64,000 nucleotides of DNA from Nonomuraea dietziae (GTDB lineage Bacteria > Actinomycetota > Actinomycetes > Streptosporangiales > Streptosporangiaceae): the NCBI RefSeq assembly GCF_014195505.1, contig NZ_JACIBV010000002.1:310001-374000 (forward strand), in the 5' to 3' direction. The translations under genes were made by a program, and so were the position numbers. Shown here in pieces: positions 7,678 through 16,468 of this stretch. A model generated the notes under the pieces. It had not been told where the DNA came from. It did not search any database and was given only the letters and a program-made list of their open reading frames with translations. Each line of letters starts with the position of its first letter. Within the stretch, counting starts at the first letter, position 1.

Positions 7678-9000
7678 ATGTCCGAACACGTGGAGCGGCT
7701 CGGCGGGCGCTACCGGCTGCTGAGACCGCTCGGTCAGGGCGGCATGGGCCGGGTGTGGCATGCCCACGACGAGCTGCTCGCCAGAGACGTCGCGGTCAAG
7801 GAGGTCGTGCCGCCTGTCGGCATGGCCGAGAACGAGGTCGAGGTCTTCACGAGCAGGACGCTGCGGGAGGCCCGCGCTGCCGCCAGGATCAGCCATCCGG
7901 GCGTCGCGGCCGTCTACGACGTGCTGGAGGAGCGCGGGCACCCGTGGATCATCATGCAGTTCGTGCCGTCCAGGCCCCTCGGCGGGCTGATCGCCGAGCG
8001 CGGCGGGCTGCCCGCCGAACGGGTGGCGCGCATCGGCCTGGACCTGCTGCGGGCCCTGCGCGCCGCCCACGCCGTCGGCGTGCTGCACCGCGACGTGAAG
8101 CCGGACAACGTGCTGCTCGCCCACGACGGCAGCGCGGTGCTCACCGATTTCGGGCTGGCCGCGCTGGACGAGGACGCCTCGGTGACCAGGTCGGGCATGG
8201 TCGTCGGCACCCCCGCCTACATGGCGCCCGAGCGCGCCACGGGCGGCCCTTCCCTTCCCGCCTCCGACCTCTGGTCGCTGGGCGCGCTGCTCTACGCCGC
8301 CGTCGAGGGCCTGTCCCCCTTCCACCGCTCCCACGTGCTGGCCACGCTCGGCGCGGTGGTGCACGACGAGCCGCCGCCCATGGTGAAGGCGGGTGCGCTG
8401 GCCCCGGTGATCCACGGGCTGCTGCGCAAGGAGCCTTCCGAGCGGATGAGCCTGGACGAGGCCGAGGCGCTGCTGCTCGCCGCCGTTCACGACGGGCGCC
8501 TGCGCTCCACCGCCGACGTGCCGCCCCAGCCCGTCTCTCCGGCGTCCGAGACCTCCGTGAGCGCTGCGACGGCCGCCCGCCCATGGCGCAGCAGGCTGTT
8601 TCCCGCCGCCGTGGCGGCCCTGGTCGTCGCGGCCCTGACCACGTCCCTGCAGAGCGGCGCTCCACCCACCCCGTCGGCGGCCCGCCCCGCCGTTCCCCCG
8701 GCCGCGGACGCCCCCTCCGACTCCTCCATGGACGCGCCCGTGAAGGCGCCCGTGAAGTCGGTCTCCCCCTCGCCCGCCGTACGGCGGAGCTCCGCCGAAC
8801 CCGCGCCCCACGCCACGACCAGGAAGACGCGCAGACAGAGCACCGGGGAGAGCACGGGAGAGAACACCGGGGTGAGCACCGCGTCGGCCTTCCCCCGCAG
8901 GCCCGCGGTCGTCGCTGAGCCCACGGACCGGAAGAAGGCACAGCCCGGCAAGGGGAACAAGCGCGACAAGAACAAGGGCAAGGGCAAGAGCGGCCGGTGA
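7678..9000 (+). CDS. transmembrane serine/threonine protein kinase (PknB-like)
   Basis: 440 residues. The kinase domain covers about 10-270: glycine loop LGQGGMGRVW, catalytic Lys in VAVKEVV, catalytic loop LHRDVKPDN, DFG in LTDFGLAALDE and activation segment VGTPAYMAPE. One transmembrane helix lies near 304-321. The outer part is Pro/Ser/Thr-rich low complexity ending in a Lys/Gly tail (KRDKNKGKGKSGR), with no PASTA repeats. ATG 7678 is chosen because the kinase begins MSEHVERLGGRYRLL; an upstream ATG at 7645 would add 11 unlikely residues. Probably a cell-surface signal kinase; ligand unknown. Confidence 0.92.
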   Translation: MSEHVERLGGRYRLLRPLGQGGMGRVWHAHDELLARDVAVKEVVPPVGMAENEVEVFTSRTLREARAAARISHPGVAAVYDVLEERGHPWIIMQFVPSRPLGGLIAERGGLPAERVARIGLDLLRALRAAHAVGVLHRDVKPDNVLLAHDGSAVLTDFGLAALDEDASVTRSGMVVGTPAYMAPERATGGPSLPASDLWSLGALLYAAVEGLSPFHRSHVLATLGAVVHDEPPPMVKAGALAPVIHGLLRKEPSERMSLDEAEALLLAAVHDGRLRSTADVPPQPVSPASETSVSAATAARPWRSRLFPAAVAALVVAALTTSLQSGAPPTPSAARPAVPPAADAPSDSSMDAPVKAPVKSVSPSPAVRRSSAEPAPHATTRKTRRQSTGESTGENTGVSTASAFPRRPAVVAEPTDRKKAQPGKGNKRDKNKGKGKSGR

Positions 9001-9056
9001 GCGCCACGGCCGGACGGAGACGTCGATCGACTGAAGGGCCGACACCCTCCTGCGTC

Positions 9057-9088
9057 GCCCGCTGCCGTGCGGTGGCACGGCAGCGGGC
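9057..9088 (+). terminator. strong hairpin terminator after the kinase gene
   Basis: GCCCGCTGCCGTGC (9057-9070) and GCACGGCAGCGGGC (9075-9088) form a perfect 14-bp stem with a GGTG loop, 57 bases after the kinase stop and between convergent genes. Confidence 0.75.
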
Positions 9089-9259
9089 AACGGCGGCGAC
9101 ATCCTCGGCTGCACGAGCAGGACCGGCGTCACCGCGGACGGCAGCGTAGGGTCATCGTCCCGGTCTCCACCGAGTTCCAGGACTCCCACAGGCACGCCGA
9201 GCGGCTCGTCGACCGCGCCCTGTGCGGCGGAAGGTGAGAGCCGGCAGCCGTCAGGCCGT

Positions 9260-9604
9260 CTACTTGGCGGCGGCCTTGGCCGCGTTGGCGCGGCGCGCCG
9301 GCTTCTCCTCGCCGGCGGAGACCGCGGGCAGGTGCACGATGGAGCCGCGGTGGTCGCGCTCGTCGGCGTCCGGCTCGTCCAGCCACGCGCCTCCGTGGGC
9401 GAGGTAGCGGAAGCAGATGCTGGTACCCGCGGGCAGGGTGACCACGGTGCTGTGCGCCCCCTGGTCGGTGCGGGTCATGGGATGGGCGTAAGGGTCCCAC
9501 TGGTTGAAGTCGCCCACGACCGAGACCGGCCCCGGCAGGTCGGCGGGGAGGGTGAACGTGAGGCTGACCAGCCCGTCGTCGCTCGGCATGTCCTGTCTGA
9601 TCAT
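9260..9604 (-). CDS. isoamylase early-set (CBM48-like) domain protein
   Basis: 114 residues. The single domain resembles the N-terminal set domain of glycogen-branching/debranching enzymes and AMPK beta: VSLTFTLPADLPGPVSVVGDFNQWDP holds the typical aromatic glycan-binding core, followed by a FRYLAHGGAWLDEPDAD strand and a basic Ala/Lys tail. No catalytic domain is attached. Stand-alone copies are common in actinomycetes; role is probably glycan or AMP-kinase-like binding, not catalysis. GGAGGATT precedes the ATG. Confidence 0.85.
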   Translation of the reverse strand: MIRQDMPSDDGLVSLTFTLPADLPGPVSVVGDFNQWDPYAHPMTRTDQGAHSTVVTLPAGTSICFRYLAHGGAWLDEPDADERDHRGSIVHLPAVSAGEEKPARRANAAKAAAK

Positions 9605-9824
9605 CGAGAATCCTCCTGTTGCGTCTGCACGGCATGCGCGCCCCGGCCGTGACTGCCACGGTGAGGCGCGCCTCCTGTGATTGCAGAACGCCGCTCGAAA
9701 TGGTGCAATGCGGCACGACGTCCGGCAAGGACATCTTGATCCGGGTTTGCCGCTTCCCTTGCCGGGACGCCGCGGCGCTGGCCGGGGCTTGGGCCTTCGA
9801 GCGTGACCCGTCCCCCGTTGTTCG

Positions 9825-9862
9825 CGCCGCGGCGCCGGCTCGGGTGAGCCGGCGCCGCGGCG
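9825..9862 (-). terminator. 17-bp perfect hairpin downstream of the small membrane protein
   Basis: A perfect 17-bp inverted repeat (arms 9825-9841 and 9846-9862, four-base loop) lies 29 bases beyond the stop of the minus-strand gene ending at 9891. Confidence 0.75.
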
Positions 9863-9890
9863 GCGAACGTCGCGATGCGACGCCGGCCCG

Positions 9891-10214
9891 TTACGGCTGC
9901 GTGTGCACCGGAGTCCTGCCGCCCTGCGACTTGTCGAACATGCCGGTGCCGGTGTCGGTGCTGGTGCTGGTACCCATGCGCTGCCGCATCTCCTCCTCCT
10001 CGCGCAGTTCCTCCATCCGGAGGGCGACGCCGAGCGCGAACAGCGTCGGCGCCCACTCGCCGACGAAGATGCCCCATCTGTCGGCGCGGTCGAGGCCCGC
10101 GTTCTCCGACCCCTTCGAGACGACCCAGGAAGCGACGGACAGGCCGATGGAGGCGATGCCAGCCGTGTACGCGAGGCTGGACCTGATGCCCATCGAGTGA
10201 AGCTGCTTGATCAT
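9891..10214 (-). CDS. small membrane protein of unknown function
   Basis: 107 residues. Two hydrophobic segments (about 14-31 and 48-65) enclose a hydrophilic GSENAGLDRADR loop; an acidic MEELREEEEMRQRM helix and a Ser/Thr/Gly-rich tail follow. The start at 10214 is supported by AAGGGGGA upstream. I do not recognise the family. It lies downstream of the MarR gene on the same strand (74-base gap) and may be co-transcribed with it. Confidence 0.7.
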   Translation of the reverse strand: MIKQLHSMGIRSSLAYTAGIASIGLSVASWVVSKGSENAGLDRADRWGIFVGEWAPTLFALGVALRMEELREEEEMRQRMGTSTSTDTGTGMFDKSQGGRTPVHTQP

Positions 10215-10288
10215 GGTTCCCCCTTGTTGTGGTGCATGTGAAGCGCTACCCCACATGACCGGAAGGTGAACCTGCCCGTTGTGGCCGG

Positions 10289-10747
10289 TCAGACGATCGT
10301 GATGAGCCTGATCAGCTGTTCGCGGAAGCTGTCGTACTCGTCCACCGCGCCGAGCAGCCGGTCGGAGCCGCGCTCCTCCTCGCGGGCGTGCGCCAGCACC
10401 TCGGCTCCCGCTGGGGTGATGCGGACCAGCACCCTGCGGCGGTCGCGCTCGTCGGGGCCCTTGCCGACGTAGCCCGCCCTGCGCAGGTGCTCGATGGTGC
10501 GGCTCATGGTCTGGTCGGTGACCCTGCTGAGCCTGGCCAGCTCGCGCTGCGCCAGGGGCCCCTCGGCGAGGTGGTGCAGGGTGATCAGGCCGGCATGGGT
10601 GAGCCCGTGGGCCTCGAGGAAGTCGTGGAAGCGGCTCTCGACCAGTCGCGCGGCCATCGACAGCAGGCGGCCGGTGGGCCAGGAGCGAATGTCGGCCCGT
10701 ACGGCGTCGGCCGCGCCCGCGACGTCGTGCCCCTCCTTCTGCGCCAC
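10289..10747 (-). CDS. MarR family transcriptional regulator
   Basis: 152 residues, a winged-helix MarR protein: ELARLSRVTDQTMSRTIEHLRRAGYV is the recognition segment, and DERDRRRVLVRITPAG is the wing with its DxRxxxxxLT pattern. The GTG at 10747 is the likely start. It is divergent from a membrane-protein gene, and twin 12-bp palindromes 21 bp apart sit in the intergenic region; MarR dimers typically bind such sites, so it probably represses both directions. Confidence 0.92.
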   Translation of the reverse strand: MAQKEGHDVAGAADAVRADIRSWPTGRLLSMAARLVESRFHDFLEAHGLTHAGLITLHHLAEGPLAQRELARLSRVTDQTMSRTIEHLRRAGYVGKGPDERDRRRVLVRITPAGAEVLAHAREEERGSDRLLGAVDEYDSFREQLIRLITIV

Positions 10748-10779
10748 CCGCCCATTGTTCCACCGACGGCGGGCGCCAT

Positions 10780-10820
10780 TTGTTCAGCAGGCTGAGCATA
10801 ATAGTCAGCGTGCTGAACAA
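10780..10820. promoter_or_regulatory. twin MarR operators in divergent promoter
   Basis: TCAGCAGGCTGA (10784-10795) and TCAGCGTGCTGA (10805-10816) are each 5+2+5 palindromes of form TCAGCnnGCTGA, centred 21 bp apart. They sit inside a larger inverted repeat with 16-bp arms differing at one position. A CATAAT -10-like hexamer (10797-10802) lies between them and 7 bases before the GTG at 10810, suggesting leaderless transcription of the membrane protein. Confidence 0.65.
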
Positions 10821-11829
10821 ATCGGATGCCACCCGTACACTCGCCTGGGGCGTCGTGGCCTGCGCCGTCGCGACGGGACTCGTCTGGCTGCTCGGCCAGC
10901 GGCTCCAGGGCATCAGGCTCCTCCCCGACCAGGGAGTCTCCTGGTACTACTGGAAGCTGCCCGAGCCGACCGTGTGGAGCAGGCTGTCGGCCTGGGCCGG
11001 CTACGCCGCCCACCAGATCGCGTTCTGGGCGCTGATCTACTACGCGCAGACTAAGGTCGGCAGGTACACGGCGGGGCTGCACCCGGTCAACGTCGTCGCG
11101 CTGGCGGTGAACACCGGTTTCGTCGCCCTTCACACCCTGCAGACCCACCTGTTCTACGACGGGCTCGCACAGGACGTCTCGATCTTCAGCTCGCAGGGCT
11201 CGGTCATCCTGCTGCTGGTCGCGGTGCTCGTGATGGAGAACCGCCGCCGCGGCCTGTTCCTGGGCAGGCCGGCGCCCATCGGCCGCCAGGTCGTCGACTT
11301 CGCCCGCCGCTACCACGGCTACCTGTTCAGCTGGGCGGCCGTGTACACCTTCTGGTACCACCCCATGGAGATCACGAGCGGTCACCTGGTCGGCTTCTTC
11401 TACATGTTCCTCCTGCTGCTTCAGGGCAGCCTGTTCCTCACCAGGGCGCACACCGACCGCCGCTGGACGGTGACGCTGGAGCTGGCGGTCGCCGTCCACG
11501 GGACGCTCGTGGCGCTGGCGAGCTCGGGCCCCGGCGGAGCCTGGCCGATGTTCCTGTTCGGCTTCCTCGGGGTCTTCGTGATCACCCAGATGCACGGCCT
11601 CGGACTGTCACTCCCGGTGCGCTGGGCGCTGGCCGGCTGCTACGTCGGCGCGCTCCTGGTCGTCCACGCCCTGCGCGGCCAGGTCGGGTCTGCCTTCGAC
11701 GCGCTGCGCATCCCCGCGATCGAGTACGCGCTGGTCGGGGTCCTGGCACTGCTCGTCTGGCTGGGCCTGCGGACGGCGCGGCTGATCCGCGGCGCGCGCA
11801 CGCCCCCAGCGGACAGATCGCGTTTTTGA
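10810..11829 (+). CDS. polytopic membrane protein of unknown function
   Basis: 339 residues with about eight or nine hydrophobic segments and short polar loops; I recognise no domain. Conserved-looking elements are the paired histidines in YAAHQIAFW and FWYHPMEITSGHLVGFFYMF, which could bind metal or heme, but this is speculation. The start is uncertain: GTG 10810 lies within the second MarR operator and fits leaderless translation; TTG 10780 is the upstream alternative. It is controlled, by position, by the divergent MarR protein. Confidence 0.75.
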   Translation: MLNKSDATRTLAWGVVACAVATGLVWLLGQRLQGIRLLPDQGVSWYYWKLPEPTVWSRLSAWAGYAAHQIAFWALIYYAQTKVGRYTAGLHPVNVVALAVNTGFVALHTLQTHLFYDGLAQDVSIFSSQGSVILLLVAVLVMENRRRGLFLGRPAPIGRQVVDFARRYHGYLFSWAAVYTFWYHPMEITSGHLVGFFYMFLLLLQGSLFLTRAHTDRRWTVTLELAVAVHGTLVALASSGPGGAWPMFLFGFLGVFVITQMHGLGLSLPVRWALAGCYVGALLVVHALRGQVGSAFDALRIPAIEYALVGVLALLVWLGLRTARLIRGARTPPADRSRF

Positions 11830-11974
11830 CGTTTTCTTGACGCCCCGATCATGAAGAAATCACCTTCGACGTCAGTAGTGTGCACCTTCGTCTTGACGTG
11901 CGCTCGGTGTTGGGGGTGGCCAGGTTGGCCGGGGTGGATCAGTCCGTTTCCGTAAGGGAGCGGACGCTGCGGAC

Positions 11975-13852
11975 GTGGCTGCTGAAAGGCCTGCAGCGTG
12001 TCGCTCCGGGAAGCGCGGACCCGCACCACGAGGAGTCCCCGCCCATCAGCACTCCTGGTGGCAGGTGATGTGCCTGACAGGCGTGGACTACTTCTCCACC
12101 CTGGGCTACCAGCCGGGCATCGCCGCCCTGGCCGCGGGGGCGCTCAGCCCGATCGCCACGATGCTGCTGGTGGCGCTGACCCTGTTCGGCGCCCTGCCGA
12201 CCTACAGGGCCGTGGCCAAGGAGAGCCCCAACGGGCTCGGTTCGCTGTCGATGCTGGAGCGCCTGCTGCCCGGCTGGCGCGGCAAGCTGCTGGTGCTGTT
12301 CCTGCTCGGCTTCGTGGCCACCGCCTTCATCGTGACGATCACGCTGTCAGCGGCCGACGCCACCGCCCACCTGCTGCACAACCCGTTCGTTCCCGCGTTC
12401 CTGTCCGGCTGGCAGGTGCCGGTCACGCTGGCGTTGATCGCCGCGCTGGGCGGGGTGTTCCTGGTCGGCTTCAGCGAGGCCATCTCGATCGCCATCGTCC
12501 TGGTGGCCGTCTACCTCGTGCTGAACGCGGTCGTGGTGGCCGCGGCGCTGCACAGGGTGTTCACCGAGCCTTCGTTGATCACCGACTGGCAGTCCGTGCT
12601 GACCAGCCAGCACTCGAGCCCGATCGCGATGATCGCCGTCTCGCTGTACGTGATGCCCAAGCTCGCCCTCGGCCTGTCCGGGTTCGAGACGGGTGTCGCG
12701 GTGATGCCCCTGGTCAAGGGCGACCTCGTGCAACGGATCAAGGGCGCGCGCCGGTTGCTGACCACCGCGGCGCTCATCATGAGCGTCTTCCTGATCTCCT
12801 CCAGCTTCGCCACGGCCGTCCTCATCCCCGCCGAGGAGTTCGCCGAGGGCGGCGCGGCCAACGGCCGAGCCCTGGCCTACCTGGCACACGCCTACCTGGG
12901 CGACTGGTTCGGCACCGCCTACGACCTGTCCACCATCGCCATCCTGTGGTTCGCCGGGTCGTCCGCGCTGGCGGGGCTGCTCAACATCGTGCCCCGTTAC
13001 CTGCCCAGGTACGGCATGGCCCCCGACTGGTCGCGCGCGGTCCGGCCGATGGTGCTGGTCTTCACCGCCATCTCCTTCCTCATCACCGTCTTCTTCGGCG
13101 CGGAGGTGGAGTCGCAGGGCGGCGCCTACGCCACCGGCGTGCTCACGCTGATCCTGTCGGCGGCCGTCGCGGTCACCCTCTCGGCCTGGAACGGCGGCCG
13201 CACCCGCGCCGCGGTCTCCTTCGGGATCATCACCCTGATCTTCGCCTACGCCACCGCCGCCAACATCGTCGAACGCCCCGACGGACTGGTGATCGCGCTG
13301 CTGTTCGTCCTGGCCATCGTGATCACCTCGCTGGTCTCCCGAGCCACCCGCTCCACCGAGCTGCGCGTCACCGGCATCTCCATGGACGACCTGGCCCGCC
13401 AGTACGTCAACCAGTGCGGCGACCTCCGGCTCATCGCCAACGAACCGCACGCGCGCGACCAGAGGGAGTACGTCGACAAGGCCCGCGAGGCGTGGGAGCT
13501 GCACCGCCTGCGCACCGGCGAGGGCCTGCTGTTCCTGGAGGTGAGCGTGCCCGACGCCTCGGAGTTCGCAGGAGAGCTGCGCGTGGTCGGCGAGGAGCGC
13601 CACGGCTTCCGCGTCCTGCGCATGGAGAGCACGACGGTCGCCAACGCCATCGCGGCGCTCCTGCTGTACCTGCGCGACCAGACCGGCAAGACGCCGCACG
13701 TCTACTTCCACTGGGCCGCCGAGGGCAACCCCATCGGGGCGCTGCTGCGGTACTTGGTCTTCGGCGGCGGCGACATCCCGCCCCTCACCCGCGAGGTGCT
13801 GCGCCAGGCCGAACCCGACGCCGATCGCCGCCCCGTCGTCCACGTCGGCTGA
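11975..13852 (+). CDS. APC superfamily permease with cytoplasmic C-terminal domain
   Basis: 625 residues. About 12 hydrophobic segments begin with MCLTGVDYFSTLGYQPGIAAL (unwound TM1 of APC transporters), followed from about residue 455 by a ~170-residue soluble domain. This arrangement recalls potassium/amino-acid permeases with regulatory tails; substrate unknown. The start is uncertain: GTG 11975 gives an Arg/Pro-rich N-terminus before HSWWQVMCL, while the alternative frame over 11880-12068 also reads like an N-terminus (LLKGLQRVAPG), so a frameshift near 12050 is possible. No riboswitch is recognisable in the ~145-base leader. Confidence 0.85.
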   Translation: MAAERPAACRSGKRGPAPRGVPAHQHSWWQVMCLTGVDYFSTLGYQPGIAALAAGALSPIATMLLVALTLFGALPTYRAVAKESPNGLGSLSMLERLLPGWRGKLLVLFLLGFVATAFIVTITLSAADATAHLLHNPFVPAFLSGWQVPVTLALIAALGGVFLVGFSEAISIAIVLVAVYLVLNAVVVAAALHRVFTEPSLITDWQSVLTSQHSSPIAMIAVSLYVMPKLALGLSGFETGVAVMPLVKGDLVQRIKGARRLLTTAALIMSVFLISSSFATAVLIPAEEFAEGGAANGRALAYLAHAYLGDWFGTAYDLSTIAILWFAGSSALAGLLNIVPRYLPRYGMAPDWSRAVRPMVLVFTAISFLITVFFGAEVESQGGAYATGVLTLILSAAVAVTLSAWNGGRTRAAVSFGIITLIFAYATAANIVERPDGLVIALLFVLAIVITSLVSRATRSTELRVTGISMDDLARQYVNQCGDLRLIANEPHARDQREYVDKAREAWELHRLRTGEGLLFLEVSVPDASEFAGELRVVGEERHGFRVLRMESTTVANAIAALLLYLRDQTGKTPHVYFHWAAEGNPIGALLRYLVFGGGDIPPLTREVLRQAEPDADRRPVVHVG

Positions 13853-13970
13853 GGGGCCGCCCACCGACGTCCGCGCCCGCGCATCTGGCCATTTGCCCCG
13901 GCTGGGCCGCTGACCACGCGTAAGGTATGCGGGAGCGGGGTTGACCCCCTGCGGAGAGGGGCTGGTGCAC

Positions 13971-14324
13971 ATGACGGTTCTCTCAGCGGACGTGCGCTTC
14001 GACGCGGCCCATCCGGTCGTGCGCCTGTCGGGTGAGCTGGATCTCACCTCGTCCGCGGTCCTGCGCGAGGCGATCGAGACGGCGCTGGGCTGCCGTCCCG
14101 CCACGGTCGAGCTCGACGCCGAGGCCCTGACGTTCTGCGACTCTCAGGGGCTTCGCGCGCTGTTGCAGGTCCAGCACTGCGTCACGAACGCGGGCGCCGC
14201 CCTTCGCCTCACCCATGTGCACGGCACGTTCCTGCGCGTGCTCGAGCTCACCCAGCTCGACAAGGCCTTCGCCGTCGACTCGGCCACCGGCAGGGGAGCC
14301 GGGGACACGCGCGCGCGAGCCTGA
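13971..14324 (+). CDS. STAS domain protein (anti-sigma-factor antagonist-like)
   Basis: 117 residues, a single STAS domain: VRLSGELDLTSSAVLREAIETAL at the start and LTFCDSQGLRALLQVQ in the centre. The Ser in CDSQG is where the phosphorylatable Ser of SpoIIAA/RsbV sits. ATG 13971 and GTG 13965 are both possible, with GGAGAGGGG upstream. It precedes the FUSC gene by 38 bases. Probably a partner-switch component, perhaps for kinase-like proteins encoded at 15.6-17.3 kb. Confidence 0.85.
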   Translation: MTVLSADVRFDAAHPVVRLSGELDLTSSAVLREAIETALGCRPATVELDAEALTFCDSQGLRALLQVQHCVTNAGAALRLTHVHGTFLRVLELTQLDKAFAVDSATGRGAGDTRARA

Positions 14325-14362
14325 CGCTTGCGCCGAAGGGAAAGATCCGGAAATGTCGCGCT

Positions 14363-15532
14363 ATGCGACATCCGGAGTCCAGCCGCCTGTCGGCCGCCAT
14401 TCGTCAGGAGCTCGCCTATGTCCGCACCCAGCTGAAAGCCCTCGGCGAACGCGGCTCGCACCAGCGCTTCGAGCTGAGGCAGATCGCCAAGGCCACGCTG
14501 GCCGCCGTGCTGGCCTGGCTGCTGGCCGACCGGTTCCTCCCGCGTGAGACCCTGTGGATCGCCCCCGCCACCGCCGTGATCATGGTGCACGCCACCGTGT
14601 ACAAGACCCTGACCAACGGGCTGCGCAAGGTCGCCGCCGTGGCCGCAGGGGTCATCCTGGCCGGCAGCATCGGCCACCTGCTGGGCCTGACCGCCTTCAC
14701 CCTCGTCCTGGTCGTCCCCCCTGCCCTCGTCGCGGCCCGCTGGCACCGGATGGGCCGCCACGGCACCGACGTGGCCACCACCGCCGTGCTCATGCTCTCC
14801 TTCGGCGCCGCCTCCCAGGAGCGCTATCTGCTGGCCTACGTGATGGCCACCGCCATCGGCGCCCTGTGCGGAGGGGTGGTCAACTCCACCCTGTGGCCCC
14901 CGCTGTACCGCAGGCGCCCGGACACCGCCATCGAACGGCTGAGCGGCGAGATGTCCGCCCTGCTCGACGACGTGGCAGGGGCGCTGCGCGACGGCTGGGA
15001 CCTGTCGGGCCTGCCGTCGTGGCGCCACCAGACCGACAGGCTCGACGAGCACCTGGCCGAGGCCGCCGCCACCGTCGCCGACAGCGCGGAGAGCCGCCGC
15101 TACAACCTGCGTCAGCGGGACAAACCCGACGGAGACGAGCACGTCCAGCTCCTGCGGGCGCTGACCGAGATCGGCGTGCACCTGCACGCCATCGTGCGCG
15201 CCCTGGCCCACCTGGACCACCAGAACGACCTGGCCGCCACACCCGACGACCTCAGCGACCACTACGCCCGCGACTACTCCGTCCTGCTGGAGCTGATCGC
15301 CGACATCGTGACCGGCCGCGTCAGACCCGCGGGCGTCGGCGAGAGCGCCGACTCCGGCCCTGACGCCTTCGCGCGGGCCCATGCCCAGGCCGACCACATC
15401 CGCGACCAGATGACCACGCAGATCCAGGCGGGGGCCCTCGACCATCCCCGTGGCTGGGCCATCAGCGGAAGCCTGCTGACCGACGCCGAGCGCATCCTGA
15501 ACATCCTGGCCACCCTGCGCACCCCGGCCTGA
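14363..15532 (+). CDS. FUSC/aromatic-acid-exporter-type membrane protein
   Basis: 389 residues. A first half of five or six hydrophobic segments (about 40-170), starting RQIAKATLAAVLAWLLADRFLPRETLWIAPATAVIM, is characteristic of the FUSC/ArAE group. The second half is cytoplasmic and largely helical (ERLSGEMSALLDDVAGALRDGW onwards). Family members export aromatic acids or other anions, usually with a partner protein; none is adjacent. ATG 14363 lies soon after the STAS gene. Confidence 0.82.
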   Translation: MRHPESSRLSAAIRQELAYVRTQLKALGERGSHQRFELRQIAKATLAAVLAWLLADRFLPRETLWIAPATAVIMVHATVYKTLTNGLRKVAAVAAGVILAGSIGHLLGLTAFTLVLVVPPALVAARWHRMGRHGTDVATTAVLMLSFGAASQERYLLAYVMATAIGALCGGVVNSTLWPPLYRRRPDTAIERLSGEMSALLDDVAGALRDGWDLSGLPSWRHQTDRLDEHLAEAAATVADSAESRRYNLRQRDKPDGDEHVQLLRALTEIGVHLHAIVRALAHLDHQNDLAATPDDLSDHYARDYSVLLELIADIVTGRVRPAGVGESADSGPDAFARAHAQADHIRDQMTTQIQAGALDHPRGWAISGSLLTDAERILNILATLRTPA

Positions 15533-15640
15533 CATCAGCCGCGTCGGGCGGGTCAAGGCGGGGTCCACTGCCCGCCCACCGAGTCGACGGTAGACCCTTC
15601 GCGCCTGCGACCGGAGTCGAGGTCAAGGGGGGGCGGACGG

Positions 15641-16468
15641 TCATCTGTCGTCGGGAGAGGGCATCTGCTTGGCGGCGTGCTCGGGGCTGTCGCAGAAGGT
15701 GAAGCCGGTCGGGCTGAGCGCCGTGAGCCGCCGCCTGAACTCCTCCGACAGCCCTGCCACGAACATCACCCCCGCCGAGGTCTCGTTGACGCGCTGCTGC
15801 GCGGTGACCAGGGCCGCGATGCCGATGGCGTCCCAGAAGGTCACCTCGGTCAGGTCGAGGACCAGCCGCGGCGCCGGGTGCTCCGACAGCAGGGCCTGCA
15901 CGGCGGTGCTCACCTCCTGCGCCGCCTGCTGGTCGAGGTCGCCCGAGAGCGCCAGCTCGACATGGGACGGCCTGGCGTGACGGACCAGGCTGAATCGGGG
16001 GAGGCGATCGTCGCGCGGCAGGTCGAAGGCGACCGTGACGACGCTGCCCGGCGAGGCGGACCGCACGGTGAGCCTGTCGGCGAGATAGCGGGCGATCCAC
16101 AGCCCGTGCCCGTGCTCGTAGGGCCACTGGTCGGCGGGACGGCCCGCGGACCGCTCGCCCGCCTTGACCCTGCCCTCGTCGCTGACCTGGCAGTGCAGCG
16201 CCCCCGCCTGCCTCCACAGCCGCACCCGCCCGGCGCCCGCGCCGTGCAGGACGGCGTTGGTGGCCAGTTCGTGCACGGTGATGATCAGGTCGCTGGCCCT
16301 ACCCTCCGGCAGCCCGGCCTGCGCGACGTGCGCCTCGAGCGTGGCCCGCAGCGCGTAGAGCGAGTCGCCGTCGAAGTGCTGGTCGAGGATGAGCGGCGCG
16401 CCCGCGGGCAGCTCGCCCCCGCCGTCGGCGGGCGCCTGTGGGGTGTTCAGCGTTCCGTCACCGGTCAT
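15641..16468 (-). CDS. fusion of anti-sigma-type ATPase kinase domain and STAS domain
   Basis: 275 residues. Residues ~25-150 form an HATPase_c_2 (RsbW/SpoIIAB-like) domain: N-box DLIITVHELATNAVLHGAG, G1 QVSDEGRVKAG and GHGLWIARYLADRLTV. Residues ~165-265 are a STAS domain: HVELALSGDLDQQAAQEV and DLTEVTFWDAIGIAALV. The usual phosphoacceptor Ser is Ala/Asp here (FWDAIG), so the fused STAS may be locked. It overlaps the upstream MEDS-STAS gene by 11 bases. A kinase fused to its own substrate-type domain is an unusual partner-switch design. Confidence 0.87.
   Translation of the reverse strand: MTGDGTLNTPQAPADGGGELPAGAPLILDQHFDGDSLYALRATLEAHVAQAGLPEGRASDLIITVHELATNAVLHGAGAGRVRLWRQAGALHCQVSDEGRVKAGERSAGRPADQWPYEHGHGLWIARYLADRLTVRSASPGSVVTVAFDLPRDDRLPRFSLVRHARPSHVELALSGDLDQQAAQEVSTAVQALLSEHPAPRLVLDLTEVTFWDAIGIAALVTAQQRVNETSAGVMFVAGLSEEFRRRLTALSPTGFTFCDSPEHAAKQMPSPDDR

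Noticed and set aside
11830..11974. A c-di-AMP (ydaO) or other riboswitch before the APC permease
   Set aside because: No conserved core motif or paired elements of known riboswitch classes could be recognised in the leader.
12347..14104. A 585-codon minus-strand open frame opposite the APC permease
   Set aside because: Gly/Asp/Gln-rich shadow of the permease with no recognisable motif or ribosome-binding site.
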